Shown here one piece after another: positions 35,414-45,363 of a DNA stretch of 64,000 nt. The DNA is from Propionicicella superfundia DSM 22317. GTDB lineage: Bacteria; Actinomycetota; Actinomycetes; Propionibacteriales; Propionibacteriaceae. How positions within the stretch are numbered: the first letter of the stretch is position 1; each line of letters begins with the position of its first letter. The stretch is from contig NZ_KE384020.1 in NCBI RefSeq assembly GCF_000423465.1, forward strand, positions 613,671 to 677,670, in the 5' to 3' direction. The translations under genes were made by a program, and so were the position numbers. The notes beneath the pieces are model-generated. The model saw only the letters and a list, made by a program, of their open reading frames with translations. It was not told the origin of the DNA and searched no databases.

Positions 35414-35800
35414 TCAGCGGGTACGGAAGAACCCGACGACGGCCGCGACGATGCCGACGACGAGGAGGATCTGCACCACGAACGTCGAGGTCTGGAGGGT
35501 GGTGTCGCCGAAACCTGTGACCAGCAGGACGGCGAACTCGGCCACCACGACCCAGAATCCCCGCCGCCGGCGACGCCACAGGAGCACGATCGCGAGGATC
35601 GCGAGGACCGTCGGCACGGCCAGCAGCAGGGCCGCGTTCGACCACAGGATTCCCCGGGAGTCGCCGCGGCCGAGCAGCAGGATCCAGTAGTACAGGTTGG
35701 TCGCGATCACGATCAGCCCCAGCGCGGCCATGCCGACACCGGTCTGGAACCATCCGGTCGATGCCCCGGACGAGGGCGTCGGGCCGCCGGAACCGGTCAT
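35414..35800 (-). CDS. Small membrane protein, four predicted helices
   Basis: A 128-residue protein with a Ser/Gly-rich start and hydrophobic segments near 22-44, 53-74, 83-98 and 105-122. The basic stretch WRRRRRGFW separates the middle pair. I do not recognise the family. Its ATG overlaps the rpe stop (ATGA), so it is coupled to rpe. Confidence 0.7.
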   Translation of the reverse strand: MTGSGGPTPSSGASTGWFQTGVGMAALGLIVIATNLYYWILLLGRGDSRGILWSNAALLLAVPTVLAILAIVLLWRRRRRGFWVVVAEFAVLLVTGFGDTTLQTSTFVVQILLVVGIVAAVVGFFRTR

Positions 35801-36462
35801 CGCGCCGTCGCTGCCTCGGCCTGCGCGCGGAGCGCACGCACCATCTCGTCGGGGTTGTCGGCCGAGTACACCGCGGAGCCGGCGACGAACACGTCCGCCC
35901 CCGCCTCGACGCAACGCTCGATCGTCTCCCCCGAGACGCCTCCGTCGACCTGCACCCAGATGTCCTTGCCGAGACGGGACACGAGCTCGCGCGTGCGGCG
36001 GATCTTCGGCAGCGTGAGGTCGAGGAACCTCTGCCCCCCGAACCCGGGCTCGACGGTCATGATCAGCACCATGTCGAGCTCGCCGAGCATGTCGGCGTAG
36101 GGCTCGATCGGCGTCGCGGGCCGCAGCGCCATGGAGGCACGCGCACCCGCGGCGCGCAGCTCCCGGGCGAGGCGGACGGGCGCCGAGCATGCCTCGACGT
36201 GGAACGTGACCGACTCGGCGCCCGCCTCCGCGTACGACGTCGCCCATCGGTCGGGGTCGTCGATCATCAGGTGGATGTCCAAGAAGGCGTCGGTCGCGCT
36301 CCGGATGGCCTTCACCATCGGCAGGCCGAAGGTCATGTTCGGGACGAAGTGGTAGTCCATGACGTCGATGTGCACACCGTCGGCGCTGCTGATGCGCGAG
36401 ATCTCGGTCGCGATGTTCGTGAAGTCGGCGTTCAGGATGCTCGGTGTGATTTTCATGCCCAC
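35797..36462 (-). CDS. rpe: Ribulose-phosphate 3-epimerase
   Basis: A 221-residue TIM-barrel enzyme of the pentose phosphate pathway that interconverts ribulose-5-P and xylulose-5-P. Motifs: SILNADF near residue 8, [16 protein letters not shown] near 31, [17 protein letters not shown] near 138, [11 protein letters not shown] near 170. Length is normal. It lies downstream of rsmB in the usual actinobacterial fmt-rsmB-rpe order. Confidence 0.96.
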   Translation of the reverse strand: MGMKITPSILNADFTNIATEISRISSADGVHIDVMDYHFVPNMTFGLPMVKAIRSATDAFLDIHLMIDDPDRWATSYAEAGAESVTFHVEACSAPVRLARELRAAGARASMALRPATPIEPYADMLGELDMVLIMTVEPGFGGQRFLDLTLPKIRRTRELVSRLGKDIWVQVDGGVSGETIERCVEAGADVFVAGSAVYSADNPDEMVRALRAQAEAATAR

Positions 36463-36521
36463 GGGCAGACTCTATCGACAATTCCCGCCCGCCGAGCGGC
36501 CCCGCCCACCCGCCGCGGCGC

Positions 36522-37853
36522 CTACGCCACCGCCACGAGCGCGAGGAACATCGCGTCCGTGCCGTGGCGATGGGGCCACAGTTGCGCGGTGTCGCCACGC
36601 AGGCCCGGCACACCCGGCAGATACTGCGGGGCGCTGAGCAGCCGCGTGTGCGGGTGATCGGCGAGCACGGCGTCCACGACCTCGGTCGTCTCGGCCGCGT
36701 GCGGCGAGCACGTCACGTAGGCCACGACGCCGCCCGGGCGCGCGGCGGCGAGAGCGCTGCGCAGCAGCGCCCGTTGGAGCGGCACCAGGTCGCCGAGCGA
36801 GGCGGGATCGCGGCGCCAGCGGCTCTCGGGCCGGCGGCGCAGCGCCCCGAGCCCCGTGCAGGGGACGTCGGCGAGGACGGCCGCGAACGAGCCCGGCGCC
36901 CAGGCCGGCCGCGTCCCGTCGGCACAGATCACGGTGTGCGGCCCGGGATAGGCGGCCATCGCCCTGTCGATCAGGCGCGCCCGGTGCGGGGCCACCTCGG
37001 CGGCGACGAGGGGCACTCCGCGCTCCCGGGCCAGACCGTGGAGCAGCGCCGCCTTGCCGCCGGGGCCGGCGCACAGGTCGAGCCAGGGGCCTGCGACCTC
37101 GACGGCCCGCGACAACGCGAGCGCGACGAGCTGACTGCCCTCGTCCTGGACGCCGACGCGGGCGCTGCGCACGTCCTCCAGCTCGCCCGGCACACCGTCG
37201 TAGCGCGCGCCGACCGGCGACCAGCGGCACGGCTCGGCGCCGAGGGCGAGGAGATCCCGCCGGTCGGTGATTCCGGGGCGGCACACCAGCGTCGGGGCGG
37301 CGGGCTCGTTGTTGGCCGCGAGCGCCGCCTCCACCTCGTCCGCGGGCAGGACGTCCGCATAGGCCCGCACGATCCACTCGGGGTGATGAAGGCGGGTGGC
37401 GAGCACGACGAGCGGGTCGGTCTCGCCGGCGACCAGCACCTCCATCCAGTCGGACAGCTCCTTCGCGGCGACCTTTCGCAGGATGGCGTTGACCAGCCCC
37501 GTGACGCGCTCCCCGACCCGCTCCCGGGCCAGGTCGACGGTCGCGGCGACCGCCGCGTGCACCGGAATCCGCATGGCGAGGAGCTGGTGCGTGCCGAGCC
37601 GGAGCAGGTCGACGACGGCCGGCTGGAGCGTGGTGAGGGGTCTCCGCCCCGCCACCGCGAGGATCCGGTCGTAGGTGCCCTGGAACCGACAGGTACCGTT
37701 CACGAGCTCGGTCGCGAACGCGGCGTCGCGACCCGTCAGCCCGGCCGACCGGAGCGCGTGGGACAGCTCGATGTTCGGGTACGCCCCGTCCCCGGTGACC
37801 GCGCGCAGGACCGCGAACGCCGTGACCCGCGGGAGGTCCGCGCGGCGTCTCAC
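36522..37853 (-). CDS. rsmB: 16S rRNA (cytosine-967-C5)-methyltransferase RsmB
   Basis: A 443-residue enzyme with an N-terminal NusB-like RNA-binding domain (about 8-135) and a C-terminal Rossmann methyltransferase. It has LDLCAGPGGKAALLH near 260, ADVPCTGLGALRRRPE near 325 and catalytic YVTCSPHAAET near 385. GTG 37853 overlaps the fmt stop as GTGA; longer in-frame readings run through the fmt gene and are not supported. Confidence 0.94.
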   Translation of the reverse strand: MRRRADLPRVTAFAVLRAVTGDGAYPNIELSHALRSAGLTGRDAAFATELVNGTCRFQGTYDRILAVAGRRPLTTLQPAVVDLLRLGTHQLLAMRIPVHAAVAATVDLARERVGERVTGLVNAILRKVAAKELSDWMEVLVAGETDPLVVLATRLHHPEWIVRAYADVLPADEVEAALAANNEPAAPTLVCRPGITDRRDLLALGAEPCRWSPVGARYDGVPGELEDVRSARVGVQDEGSQLVALALSRAVEVAGPWLDLCAGPGGKAALLHGLARERGVPLVAAEVAPHRARLIDRAMAAYPGPHTVICADGTRPAWAPGSFAAVLADVPCTGLGALRRRPESRWRRDPASLGDLVPLQRALLRSALAAARPGGVVAYVTCSPHAAETTEVVDAVLADHPHTRLLSAPQYLPGVPGLRGDTAQLWPHRHGTDAMFLALVAVA

Positions 37854-38767
37854 CGCAGCCACGGGTCGTCGTCTCGCAGCCCGCGTCCCCAGGCCGCCGC
37901 GTCCATGGGCCGCTTTCCGATCGGCTGCACCGTGACGAGCTCGAGCGTGCCGGCACCGGTTCCCGCCCACACCCCGAGCCTCCCCACCCGTAGCCGTCCC
38001 GGTGCGAGGTCCGCCGGGTCGGCGATCCGGCTCCGCAGGATCTTGAACCGATCGCCCCCATAGGTCGTCCAGGCTCCCGGATGCGGGCTGCACCCGCGGA
38101 CCAGATCGTGCAGCCGTGCGGCGGAGGCCGTCCAGTCCAGCCTGGCGTCGGCGACGGTCACCTTCGGGGCGAGAGAGATCCCGGTGTCGGGCTGCGGCTC
38201 GGGCTCGGCTCCGGCGGCGACGGCATCGAGGGTGTCGACGAGCAGCCCGGCCCCGTCGACGGCCAGTCGCGCGAGCACCTCACCGGCCGTTTCGGCGGGG
38301 TCGATCCGTGTCGTGAGCGTGCGATACACCGGCCCGGAGTCGAGGCCCGCGTCGATGAGGAAGGTCGTGGCCCCGGTGGTCTTCGCGCCGGCCATGAGCG
38401 CACGCTGCACCGGTGCCGCGCCCCGCCAGGCGGGCAGCAGCGAGAAATGGAGGTTCACCCATCCGCGAGCCGGGATCTCCAGCGCGCCGGGCGGCAGCAG
38501 CGCGCCGTAGGCCACGACGGGAACGCAATCCGGCGCCAGCTCCCGCAACTGTGCCTGGAATACGGGATCGCGCGGGTGGCCGGGTCGCAGCAGCGGCAGT
38601 CCGAGGTCCAGCGCGCGGCGCCCGACCGGGGACGGGACGAGCCGCTTGCTGCGTCCCTTCGCGGCATCGGGCCTGGTGAGGACGGCCACCACCTCGTGGG
38701 ACGACGAGAGCAGGGCGTCCAGGGACGGCAACGCCACGTCGGGCGTCCCGGCGAAGACCACACGCAT
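37850..38767 (-). CDS. fmt: Methionyl-tRNA formyltransferase
   Basis: A 305-residue enzyme that formylates initiator Met-tRNA with 10-formyl-THF. The N-terminal domain starts MRVVFAGTPDVALPSL, and the catalytic loop is NLHFSLLPAWRGAAPVQ, near residue 104. The C-terminal OB-like domain begins near residue 208. It is first in the fmt-rsmB-rpe operon and divergent from priA with a 53-base gap. Confidence 0.96.
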   Translation of the reverse strand: MRVVFAGTPDVALPSLDALLSSSHEVVAVLTRPDAAKGRSKRLVPSPVGRRALDLGLPLLRPGHPRDPVFQAQLRELAPDCVPVVAYGALLPPGALEIPARGWVNLHFSLLPAWRGAAPVQRALMAGAKTTGATTFLIDAGLDSGPVYRTLTTRIDPAETAGEVLARLAVDGAGLLVDTLDAVAAGAEPEPQPDTGISLAPKVTVADARLDWTASAARLHDLVRGCSPHPGAWTTYGGDRFKILRSRIADPADLAPGRLRVGRLGVWAGTGAGTLELVTVQPIGKRPMDAAAWGRGLRDDDPWLR

Positions 38768-38820
38768 CCTCTCAGCTTAGGGCGTCGCCGCACGGCGGAT
38801 CGTCGGGGCCGGCGGCTAGA

Positions 38821-40806
38821 GTGCGGCGCATGGAAGGGCAGGGCGTGGTCGATCCCGTGGCGAGCGTGGTGCTCGACCTGAACCTCCCCCACCTCGACCG
38901 GGAGTTCGAGTACGCGGTTCCGGCCGACCTGGCCGATGCGGCCGTCGCCGGCGCGCGGGTGCGGGTGCGCTTCGCCGGCCGTCTCGTGGACGGCTTCATC
39001 GCGGACCGCCGCGCCACACCCCGTCACGAGGGCCATCTCGCCCCGCTTCACAAGGTCGTCTCGCCCGAGCCCGTCCTGCTGCCAGAGACACTCCGGCTGC
39101 TGCGCGCGGTGGCGGACCACTACGCGGGCACCGTGGCCGATCTGCTGCGCTTCGCCGTCCCGCCGCGGCATGCCGCCACGGAGCGGGCCGACCGTGCCGC
39201 CCCGCCGGCGCCCGTGCTCGACATCTCCGAGAACGCACTCGCGGCGTACCCGGCGGGCGCGTCCTTCCTCACCGCTCTCCGGGACGGCCGCAGCCCCCGC
39301 GCCGCGTGGCAGGTCGCCGCCGTGCACGCTCCGCTCGGCGAGCCGTTCGGCGCCATGGTGACCGCGGCGCAGGAGACGCTGCGCAGCGGCCGGGGCGCAA
39401 TCCTGCTCGTGGGTCACCGACGCGATCTCGACCGGCTCGCCGCCGAGGTCACGGCCAGGTGCGGGCCCAACTCCTTCGCGGTGCTCGCTGCCGACCTCGG
39501 GCCGTCGGTCCGCTACCGGCATTTCCTTTCGGTTGTGCGGGGGCAGCAGCGTCTGGTGATCGGGACGCGCAACGCCGTGTTCGCGCCCGTGCGTGAGCTC
39601 GGCCTCGTGGGCATCTGGGACGACGGCTCCGACGACTACGCCGAGCCGCACGCCCCGTACCCGAACGCGCGGGAGGTCGCCGCGATCCGCGTCGCCCAGC
39701 AGGGAGCGGGCATCCTGCTCGCGTCCCACTCCCGCAGTCTGGAGGCGCAGGCGTGGGTCGAGGCGGGCTGGCTCCACGACATCGCCGTCCGGCCGGCCGC
39801 CCTGCGCGAGCGCACGCCCGTGGTGCACATCGCCGCGTCCACCGACTTCGCGCTCACCCGGGACCCGCACGCCCGCTCCGCACGGCTGCCGCGGGAGGTC
39901 TTCGACACGGTTCGCGCGGGTCTTGCGGCCGGGCCGGTGCTCGTGCAGGTTCCGCTGGCCGGCTACGTGCGGGGCGTCGTCTGCTCCGCGTGCGGGACCC
40001 CGGCCGCCTGTCCGCGGTGCGGCGGGCGCCTGCAGGGCGAGCCCTGGGCGGCCGGAATCCGGCTCACCTGCGCATGGTGCGGGCCCCCGCAGACCCGGTG
40101 GGCGTGCCGCGAATGCGGCGGGCGCGACCTGCGGACGTCCGGTGTGGGATCGGCGCGCACCGCCGAGGAGCTGGGACGCGCCTTCCCCGGCACCAGGGTG
40201 ATCACGTCCTCCGGGGATCGGATCGTCGACGAGACCTCCGACGAGGTGGCGCTCGTCGTGGCCACGCCGGGAGCCGAACCGCGTGCCGCGCACGGCTATG
40301 CGGCCGCCGTTCTGCTCGACACGCTCGCGGCCCTCAACCGCCCCGACCTGCGCGCCGCCGAGGAGTCGCTCCGGCGCTGGCTCAATGCTGTGGCGCTGGT
40401 CCGCCCCGCGGCCGACGGCGGCACGGTGCTGGCGGTCGGCCCGAGCACGTCCGGAGCGCTGCGGGCCCTCGTGCGGACCGACCCCGTCGGGTTCGCCACC
40501 CGCGAGCTCGCCGACCGGCGTGCGGCGGGGTTCCCGCCGGCGGCGAAGCTCATCACGGTCGAGGGGCCGCCGAACGCCGTCGCCGAGTTCGCCGCCGAAC
40601 TCCGCCTTCCCGACGGCGCGGCGATCCTCGCCCGCACCCCGGTGCCGGCCTCGTCGTCCGACGACCTCGAACGGCTGACGCTGCGCTCCGCACGGCACGC
40701 CGGTCGGGCGCTGACGGCCGAGGTCAGGTCCGCCGCCGCGGTCCGCACCGCGCGAAAGGACACGGGCGCGCTCCGGATCCGCGTCGACCCGCAGGTGCTG
40801 GGCTGA
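38821..40806 (+). CDS. priA: PriA-like primosomal protein without helicase motifs
   Basis: A 661-residue protein (GTG 38821; ATG 38830 is possible). The N-terminal 3' DNA-binding domain is present, and the zinc region keeps its Cys pairs (CSACGTPAACPRCGG, then CAWCG and CRECGG near residues 388-440). Walker A is absent (GRGAILLVGHRRD in its place) and DEAH is replaced by DDGSDD. Actinobacterial PriA is known to lack ATPase motifs, so it likely acts in restart without unwinding DNA. Confidence 0.92.
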   Translation: MRRMEGQGVVDPVASVVLDLNLPHLDREFEYAVPADLADAAVAGARVRVRFAGRLVDGFIADRRATPRHEGHLAPLHKVVSPEPVLLPETLRLLRAVADHYAGTVADLLRFAVPPRHAATERADRAAPPAPVLDISENALAAYPAGASFLTALRDGRSPRAAWQVAAVHAPLGEPFGAMVTAAQETLRSGRGAILLVGHRRDLDRLAAEVTARCGPNSFAVLAADLGPSVRYRHFLSVVRGQQRLVIGTRNAVFAPVRELGLVGIWDDGSDDYAEPHAPYPNAREVAAIRVAQQGAGILLASHSRSLEAQAWVEAGWLHDIAVRPAALRERTPVVHIAASTDFALTRDPHARSARLPREVFDTVRAGLAAGPVLVQVPLAGYVRGVVCSACGTPAACPRCGGRLQGEPWAAGIRLTCAWCGPPQTRWACRECGGRDLRTSGVGSARTAEELGRAFPGTRVITSSGDRIVDETSDEVALVVATPGAEPRAAHGYAAAVLLDTLAALNRPDLRAAEESLRRWLNAVALVRPAADGGTVLAVGPSTSGALRALVRTDPVGFATRELADRRAAGFPPAAKLITVEGPPNAVAEFAAELRLPDGAAILARTPVPASSSDDLERLTLRSARHAGRALTAEVRSAAAVRTARKDTGALRIRVDPQVLG

Positions 40807-40809
40807 GCG

Positions 40810-41541
40810 CTACTTCAGGAGGTGCGCGATCTCCCCGGAGAGCTCGTCGCAGATCCACGGCGCGTTGCGGGTGCCGATGCGCGCGACGCCCAGCAGCAGG
40901 CATCCCAGCGCGACCATCGGCGTCCAGAAGCTCCCGGTGCCGGCGACCTTGACCTTCACCGGCTCGGGTGCGGTCTCGCACATGATCTTGACCTGGCTGA
41001 ACTGCGGGCCGCCGTGGCGTCCGGTGGACGACTTGACCCAGTCGGCGCCCGCCTCGCTGGCCAGTTCCACCGCCGTCTTGATCTGGTCGTCGGTCAGCAA
41101 CTGCACCTCGAGGATCGCCTTGCACTCCGCCCCGCCGTCGTGAGCGACCTTCACGACCTCGGCGATGTCCTTCTTGTAGAGGTCGTAGTCGCCGCTCTTG
41201 AGCGCGCCGTGGTTGGCGACCATGTCCACCACCCACGGCTTCCCGCTCAGCGCCGTGACACCCTCCTTCGCTTCCGCGACCTTCATGGCCGTGGAGACCG
41301 CACCGAACGGGAAGGCCAGCACCCACCCGGTCTCGATGCCCGTCCCTGCGAGCTGCTCCGAGACGTAGGGGGCCCAGAAGGTATTGGTGTGGAATCCCTT
41401 GAATCCGTACTGCTTGGCGATCTCGATACCGTGGTCGATGTCGTCCTGGCTCGCGTCGGAGTTCAGGACCGAGAAGTCCATCGCCTGGGCAAGCCCCTCC
41501 TTCGAGAGATCAAGGTCCTTCACGTGGATCGGCGCGGGCAT
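40810..41541 (-). CDS. DeoC/LacD-type class I aldolase
   Basis: A 243-residue TIM-barrel protein resembling deoxyribose-phosphate aldolase. It has FPFGAVSTAMKVAE near 78, KAILEVQLLTDDQI near 140, Lys in DWVKSSTGRHG near 167 as the Schiff-base candidate, and a second Lys in VKVKVAGTG. It is more divergent than canonical DeoC, so another aldehyde substrate is possible. ATG 41541 has GGAGAG upstream. An AT-rich spot with TGTACATGTA (41642-41651) is the likely promoter area. Its stop is 3 bases from the priA stop, convergent. Confidence 0.78.
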   Translation of the reverse strand: MPAPIHVKDLDLSKEGLAQAMDFSVLNSDASQDDIDHGIEIAKQYGFKGFHTNTFWAPYVSEQLAGTGIETGWVLAFPFGAVSTAMKVAEAKEGVTALSGKPWVVDMVANHGALKSGDYDLYKKDIAEVVKVAHDGGAECKAILEVQLLTDDQIKTAVELASEAGADWVKSSTGRHGGPQFSQVKIMCETAPEPVKVKVAGTGSFWTPMVALGCLLLGVARIGTRNAPWICDELSGEIAHLLK

Positions 41542-41728
41542 GGGTACCACTCTCCTCTGATGTCGGTGTCTCTCCCGAGACGGACGCGCGGCCTGCGATG
41601 GCCGGCGGAGACGCCACTCTGCGTGTCCGTCGCTCGTTGCCTGTACATGTATAGCCCAGTTTAGTCATGCCGATCCCGCGACCCACAGCCCTGCGCGCTG
41701 ACTGTGGACGTCGTCCGGCGCGCGGCTC

Positions 41729-42802
41729 CTACCCGGTCTCGTCGAGACGACGGCCCTCCCGGATCAGCCGATCGGCCGGCAGGCGCACACTGCGCCGCGC
41801 CGTGGCCTCCGAGGCCCAGCCGATCCGCAAGACGATGGCAGGATGCTCACCGACCGCCGCCGGGAAGACGGCGTCGAAGTCGTCCTGCTGCGCGCGGATC
41901 ACCTCTGCGTAGCGGCCGAAGGTCTCCGGCTCGACGGCCGCCTTCGTGAGGTACTGCGGCATGACTCCGTGCGGCTGGACAGCCAGCCCCCGAGCGGTCG
42001 CGGCGAGCCAGATCCGCTCCATCGCCCGCCCGGCCTCGACGTAGCCGGCGGCATCCGCGCGTCGTGCGGTGACCAGACACAGGGCGCCCGCATGCCGCAG
42101 CCGGTCGGCCAGACGGCGCGCGACCAGCCGCCCGATTCCCAGCCTGCTCACGAGCCCGACGACAGGGGCGTGCCTCATCAATCGGCCCATCCAGACGAGA
42201 ACGCCGGGCACCCCGAGCGCTTCGAACTCCAGCCCGAACCCGGTGGTCTCGATGTCGTGCCGGGTGAACCGCAGGATCTCGAAGAGCTCGTCGTGCAGCG
42301 GTCTGTGCTCCAGCCGGATGTAGGTCGAAGCGGCGTCCATCGTGGCCATCCGGTCGAGTGCGCCGCGCCCGGCGGCCCAGTGGACGCCCGCAGCAAGCCC
42401 GGCGGCTGCACCGGTGAGTGCCGCCACAATCCCGGTATCGAGCGGTCGGTCCTCGAAGGCGCCCCGGTCGGTCCGGCGCTCGTGGAGCACCGACGCCAGC
42501 GCGTCGCCCTCGCCGGCCCGCCCCAGCCGGACGATCACGGGCGTGTCGCGGCCGAGCGCTCCGGGCTCGACCTCCGGGTCGCGGCCCGCGTGGCGGGCGG
42601 CGATCACGAGGTTCTCGACCGCAGCGCCGAGGCCGACCCAGGCGAACATCGCGTTCACATCCGTCGGGAGCACACGGCTCGGCTCCAGCCGTGCCTCGAT
42701 CGCGTCCCCCGCCCGGGCGAACACCCATGCCTGCATGTTGTCCGGAGACGGAGCGCGTCGCGCGGCCGCGATCAGGTCGGCGAACAGCCCGTCGGGGATC
42801 AT
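41729..42802 (-). CDS. Nitroreductase-superfamily protein coupled to the acyltransferase-synthase fusion
   Basis: A 357-residue protein with nitroreductase-like sequence. The start has LIAAARRAPSPDNMQAWVFA near residue 8, and later parts include AFAWVGLGAAVENLVIAARH-like text near 47 and GHPAIVLRIGWAS-like text near the end. These features suggest an FMN-binding NADPH oxidoreductase. It is longer than simple nitroreductases. ATG 42802 overlaps the stop of the upstream fusion gene (ATGA), so the products are made together. The substrate is unknown and may be the product of the fusion enzyme. Confidence 0.72.
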   Translation of the reverse strand: MIPDGLFADLIAAARRAPSPDNMQAWVFARAGDAIEARLEPSRVLPTDVNAMFAWVGLGAAVENLVIAARHAGRDPEVEPGALGRDTPVIVRLGRAGEGDALASVLHERRTDRGAFEDRPLDTGIVAALTGAAAGLAAGVHWAAGRGALDRMATMDAASTYIRLEHRPLHDELFEILRFTRHDIETTGFGLEFEALGVPGVLVWMGRLMRHAPVVGLVSRLGIGRLVARRLADRLRHAGALCLVTARRADAAGYVEAGRAMERIWLAATARGLAVQPHGVMPQYLTKAAVEPETFGRYAEVIRAQQDDFDAVFPAAVGEHPAIVLRIGWASEATARRSVRLPADRLIREGRRLDETG

Positions 42803-45243
42803 GGCCGGGCCTCCCCCGCCGGCCAGGTCGGGGTGCGTGCCGCGGCGAAAACGTCGAGGGCGTGGCGCAGCATCTCCTCGGTGTGCGTCGCCATCAGCGA
42901 GACCCGCAACAGTTCCTGGTTCCTCGGGACCGCCGGGTGGGTGACCGGGTTGACGAAGACACCGCCGTCGAGCAGCCGGTGATACGCCGCGAGGGTGAGC
43001 AGCTCGTCGCCGCAGAAGACCGGCAGGATGGCATTGCCGTGGTCGTCCACCCGGTACCCCAGGTCTCGCAGGCCGGCCGCCAGGAACCGGGCGTTCGCGA
43101 GCAGGCGCCGGCGCCGCTCGGGCTCGGCCTCGACGACTCCCAGCGCCGCGAGCGCCGCCGCAACCGACGCCGGGGGCAGGCTCGCCGAGAACAGATGGGC
43201 ACGCGCGGTGTGCCGCAGCGTGTCGATCACCTTGCGGTCGCCCGCCACGAAGCCGCCGATCGACGCCAAGGACTTGCTCATCGTGCCCATCACGAGATCG
43301 ACCTGATCGAGCATCCCGAAATGCTCGGCCACGCCGCGTCCTCCCGGCCCCATCACGCCGATCGCGTGGGACTCGTCCAGCAGCAGTCGCGCATGGCGGG
43401 CCCGGACGAGCCGCACGATCTCGGGAAGGTCGACCACCGTGCCCTCCATGCTGAACAGCGAATCGGTGACGACCAGCGTCCGCCGGCCCGGCCGCCGCTC
43501 GAGCGCCTCCGCGAGCGCCGCGGTGTCGGCATGGCGGTAGCGCACCACCGTGGCACCCGCCAGGCGTGCCCCGTCGATCAGGCTGGCGTGGCTGCGCTCG
43601 TCCATCACGACGACGCCGTCCCTCCCGGCGAGCGCCGAGACGACCCCCACATTCGTCTGATACCCGGTCGAGCAGACCAGCGCGTCGTCCTTGCCGAGGA
43701 ACCGGGCCAGTCGATCCGCGAGGTCGACGTGCAGGTCCAGCGTGCCGTTCAGCATCGGAGACCCCGAGCACCCGCTGCCGTACCGGGCGAGCGCCGCGCT
43801 CGCCGCCGCCGTGATCCGCGGGTGGGTCGCGAGGCCGAGGTAGCAGTTGGTTCCGAGCATCACCACCGGGCGTCCGTCGTGGACCACGACCGGCTCCTGC
43901 GCGCTTTCGAACACCGGGCGGAACGGATACAGGCCGGCGACGCGTGCGACGTCCGCGCGGGTGTAGCCGCACGGCCTCACGAACGGGTCGGCAGGATCCG
44001 CCGGGTCGGCGAACAGCCGGGCCGCGTCGGCAGGCTGCGGGCGGGCGGCCACGGTCGCCGGGTCGGAGCTCGCGAAGGCGCGGTGGCGGTTCTCCGGCTG
44101 GGGGATGCCGGTGCGGAAGAGCTCCGCGTAGGCCGCGCTGTGATCCGGGTCGCGGACGGCCTTGACCAGGAACACGACCGGGTGCAGCTCGGCGCCCAGC
44201 GACGTCTTGGCATCGTAGGTGGTGATGCCGAGGTTCAGCGACGTCTTGCCGAGGTCACAGGCCACCCGGATCACCTCCAGGAACAGGTTCGGGTACAGCG
44301 CGTAGTCGTCTCGGACGCTGCCGTCGATTCCCTCCGCCACGCCGAAGTAGTCCCCGTCGCCGACCAGGCCCAGGCCGAACGCGACGATCTCGCCGTCCAG
44401 CTTGATCGCGACGACGTGACTGCGTCCGGGCAGGTGCCGCGCCATCGCCTCGAAGTAGGCCGGGGTGAGGACCTCGTGCTCGTACTCGCCGTGCCGCTCG
44501 GCGACCTGCCGCCACAGCGCCGCCAGCCGGTCGGCATGAGGTGCGTAGTCGTCGATCACCTCGACGCTGATGCCCGGCGCGTGCAGGGCGTCCTGCACCC
44601 GACGGATGCGCTGTCGCTTCTTGTGCTTCAGCGCGGCGAGGTACCCGTCGAAATCCGGCCACCGCAGGGCGAGACGGGCGATCGGGAAACCGAGCACCGG
44701 CTGGTAGCCCGCCGCCCGGACGGCGTGGAAGTCCGGATACCGCTCGACCGGAATGTCCCGCACGACGATCAGGTCGGCGCCCTCGATCCGGGCGAGCTCG
44801 TCGAGCGTCGGCCCGAGAGCGCCCAGGAACGCCTCGCGATGCTCGCCGGGCGCCTCGATCGTCGCACCGAGCGACGCCAGGTGCCCCACCTCCAGCAGCC
44901 GGAACCTCATGAAGTCCGGTCGCCATTCCTTCACGGCGGCCAGCACCTCGGGCGACGTCGCGGTCGTGAGCTTCGTGAGGTCCATGTCGAACGCGAAGCA
45001 CGAGGCGATGCCCACCGCCTCGCCGGCGCAGGAACCGATCAGATAGTGAGGGTGCAGGTCGTTGATGCCGGACGCCTCGACAGCACGGAGGTGCCCCGAC
45101 TCGAGACCGACCGCGGTCGTCGAGGCAAGCCCGTCCCACACGGCGACGGGGACGTCCACGATGGACGTGTAGCGGGCGATCGTGATGTCGCCGGCACGCG
45201 CGGGCCGGCCGATGACCACCGGGTCGGCAGCAAGGATGCTCAC
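42799..45243 (-). CDS. Fusion of BioF2-type N-acyltransferase and alpha-oxoamine synthase
   Basis: An 814-residue, two-domain protein. Residues about 20-390 are a GNAT-like acyltransferase of the BioF2/FemX style (FDGYLAALKHKKRQRIRRVQ near 205, AIKLDGEIVAFGLGLVGDGD near 285). Residues about 410-810 are a PLP-dependent alpha-oxoamine synthase, with GTNCYLGLATHP, GCSGSPMLNGTLDLH, DESHAIGVMGPGGRG with His626, and the Schiff-base Lys657 in TMSKSLASIGG. Such synthases condense an acyl-CoA with an amino acid. Joined to an N-acyltransferase, the product could be an N-acylated aminoketone. GTG 45243 is the start. No biotin genes adjoin. Confidence 0.85.
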   Translation of the reverse strand: MSILAADPVVIGRPARAGDITIARYTSIVDVPVAVWDGLASTTAVGLESGHLRAVEASGINDLHPHYLIGSCAGEAVGIASCFAFDMDLTKLTTATSPEVLAAVKEWRPDFMRFRLLEVGHLASLGATIEAPGEHREAFLGALGPTLDELARIEGADLIVVRDIPVERYPDFHAVRAAGYQPVLGFPIARLALRWPDFDGYLAALKHKKRQRIRRVQDALHAPGISVEVIDDYAPHADRLAALWRQVAERHGEYEHEVLTPAYFEAMARHLPGRSHVVAIKLDGEIVAFGLGLVGDGDYFGVAEGIDGSVRDDYALYPNLFLEVIRVACDLGKTSLNLGITTYDAKTSLGAELHPVVFLVKAVRDPDHSAAYAELFRTGIPQPENRHRAFASSDPATVAARPQPADAARLFADPADPADPFVRPCGYTRADVARVAGLYPFRPVFESAQEPVVVHDGRPVVMLGTNCYLGLATHPRITAAASAALARYGSGCSGSPMLNGTLDLHVDLADRLARFLGKDDALVCSTGYQTNVGVVSALAGRDGVVVMDERSHASLIDGARLAGATVVRYRHADTAALAEALERRPGRRTLVVTDSLFSMEGTVVDLPEIVRLVRARHARLLLDESHAIGVMGPGGRGVAEHFGMLDQVDLVMGTMSKSLASIGGFVAGDRKVIDTLRHTARAHLFSASLPPASVAAALAALGVVEAEPERRRRLLANARFLAAGLRDLGYRVDDHGNAILPVFCGDELLTLAAYHRLLDGGVFVNPVTHPAVPRNQELLRVSLMATHTEEMLRHALDVFAAARTPTWPAGEARP

Positions 45244-45363
45244 GCGTCGAAGCTACGACGCCGCGCGCCGGCCCGCTCCCCGTTCGGGGTCCTCCTCGGG
45301 TTAAGTCAGCGCTCCCCCGGACACGACCCCAGCCCGTGCCCCGATCGGTCTACGACGTCGTCC

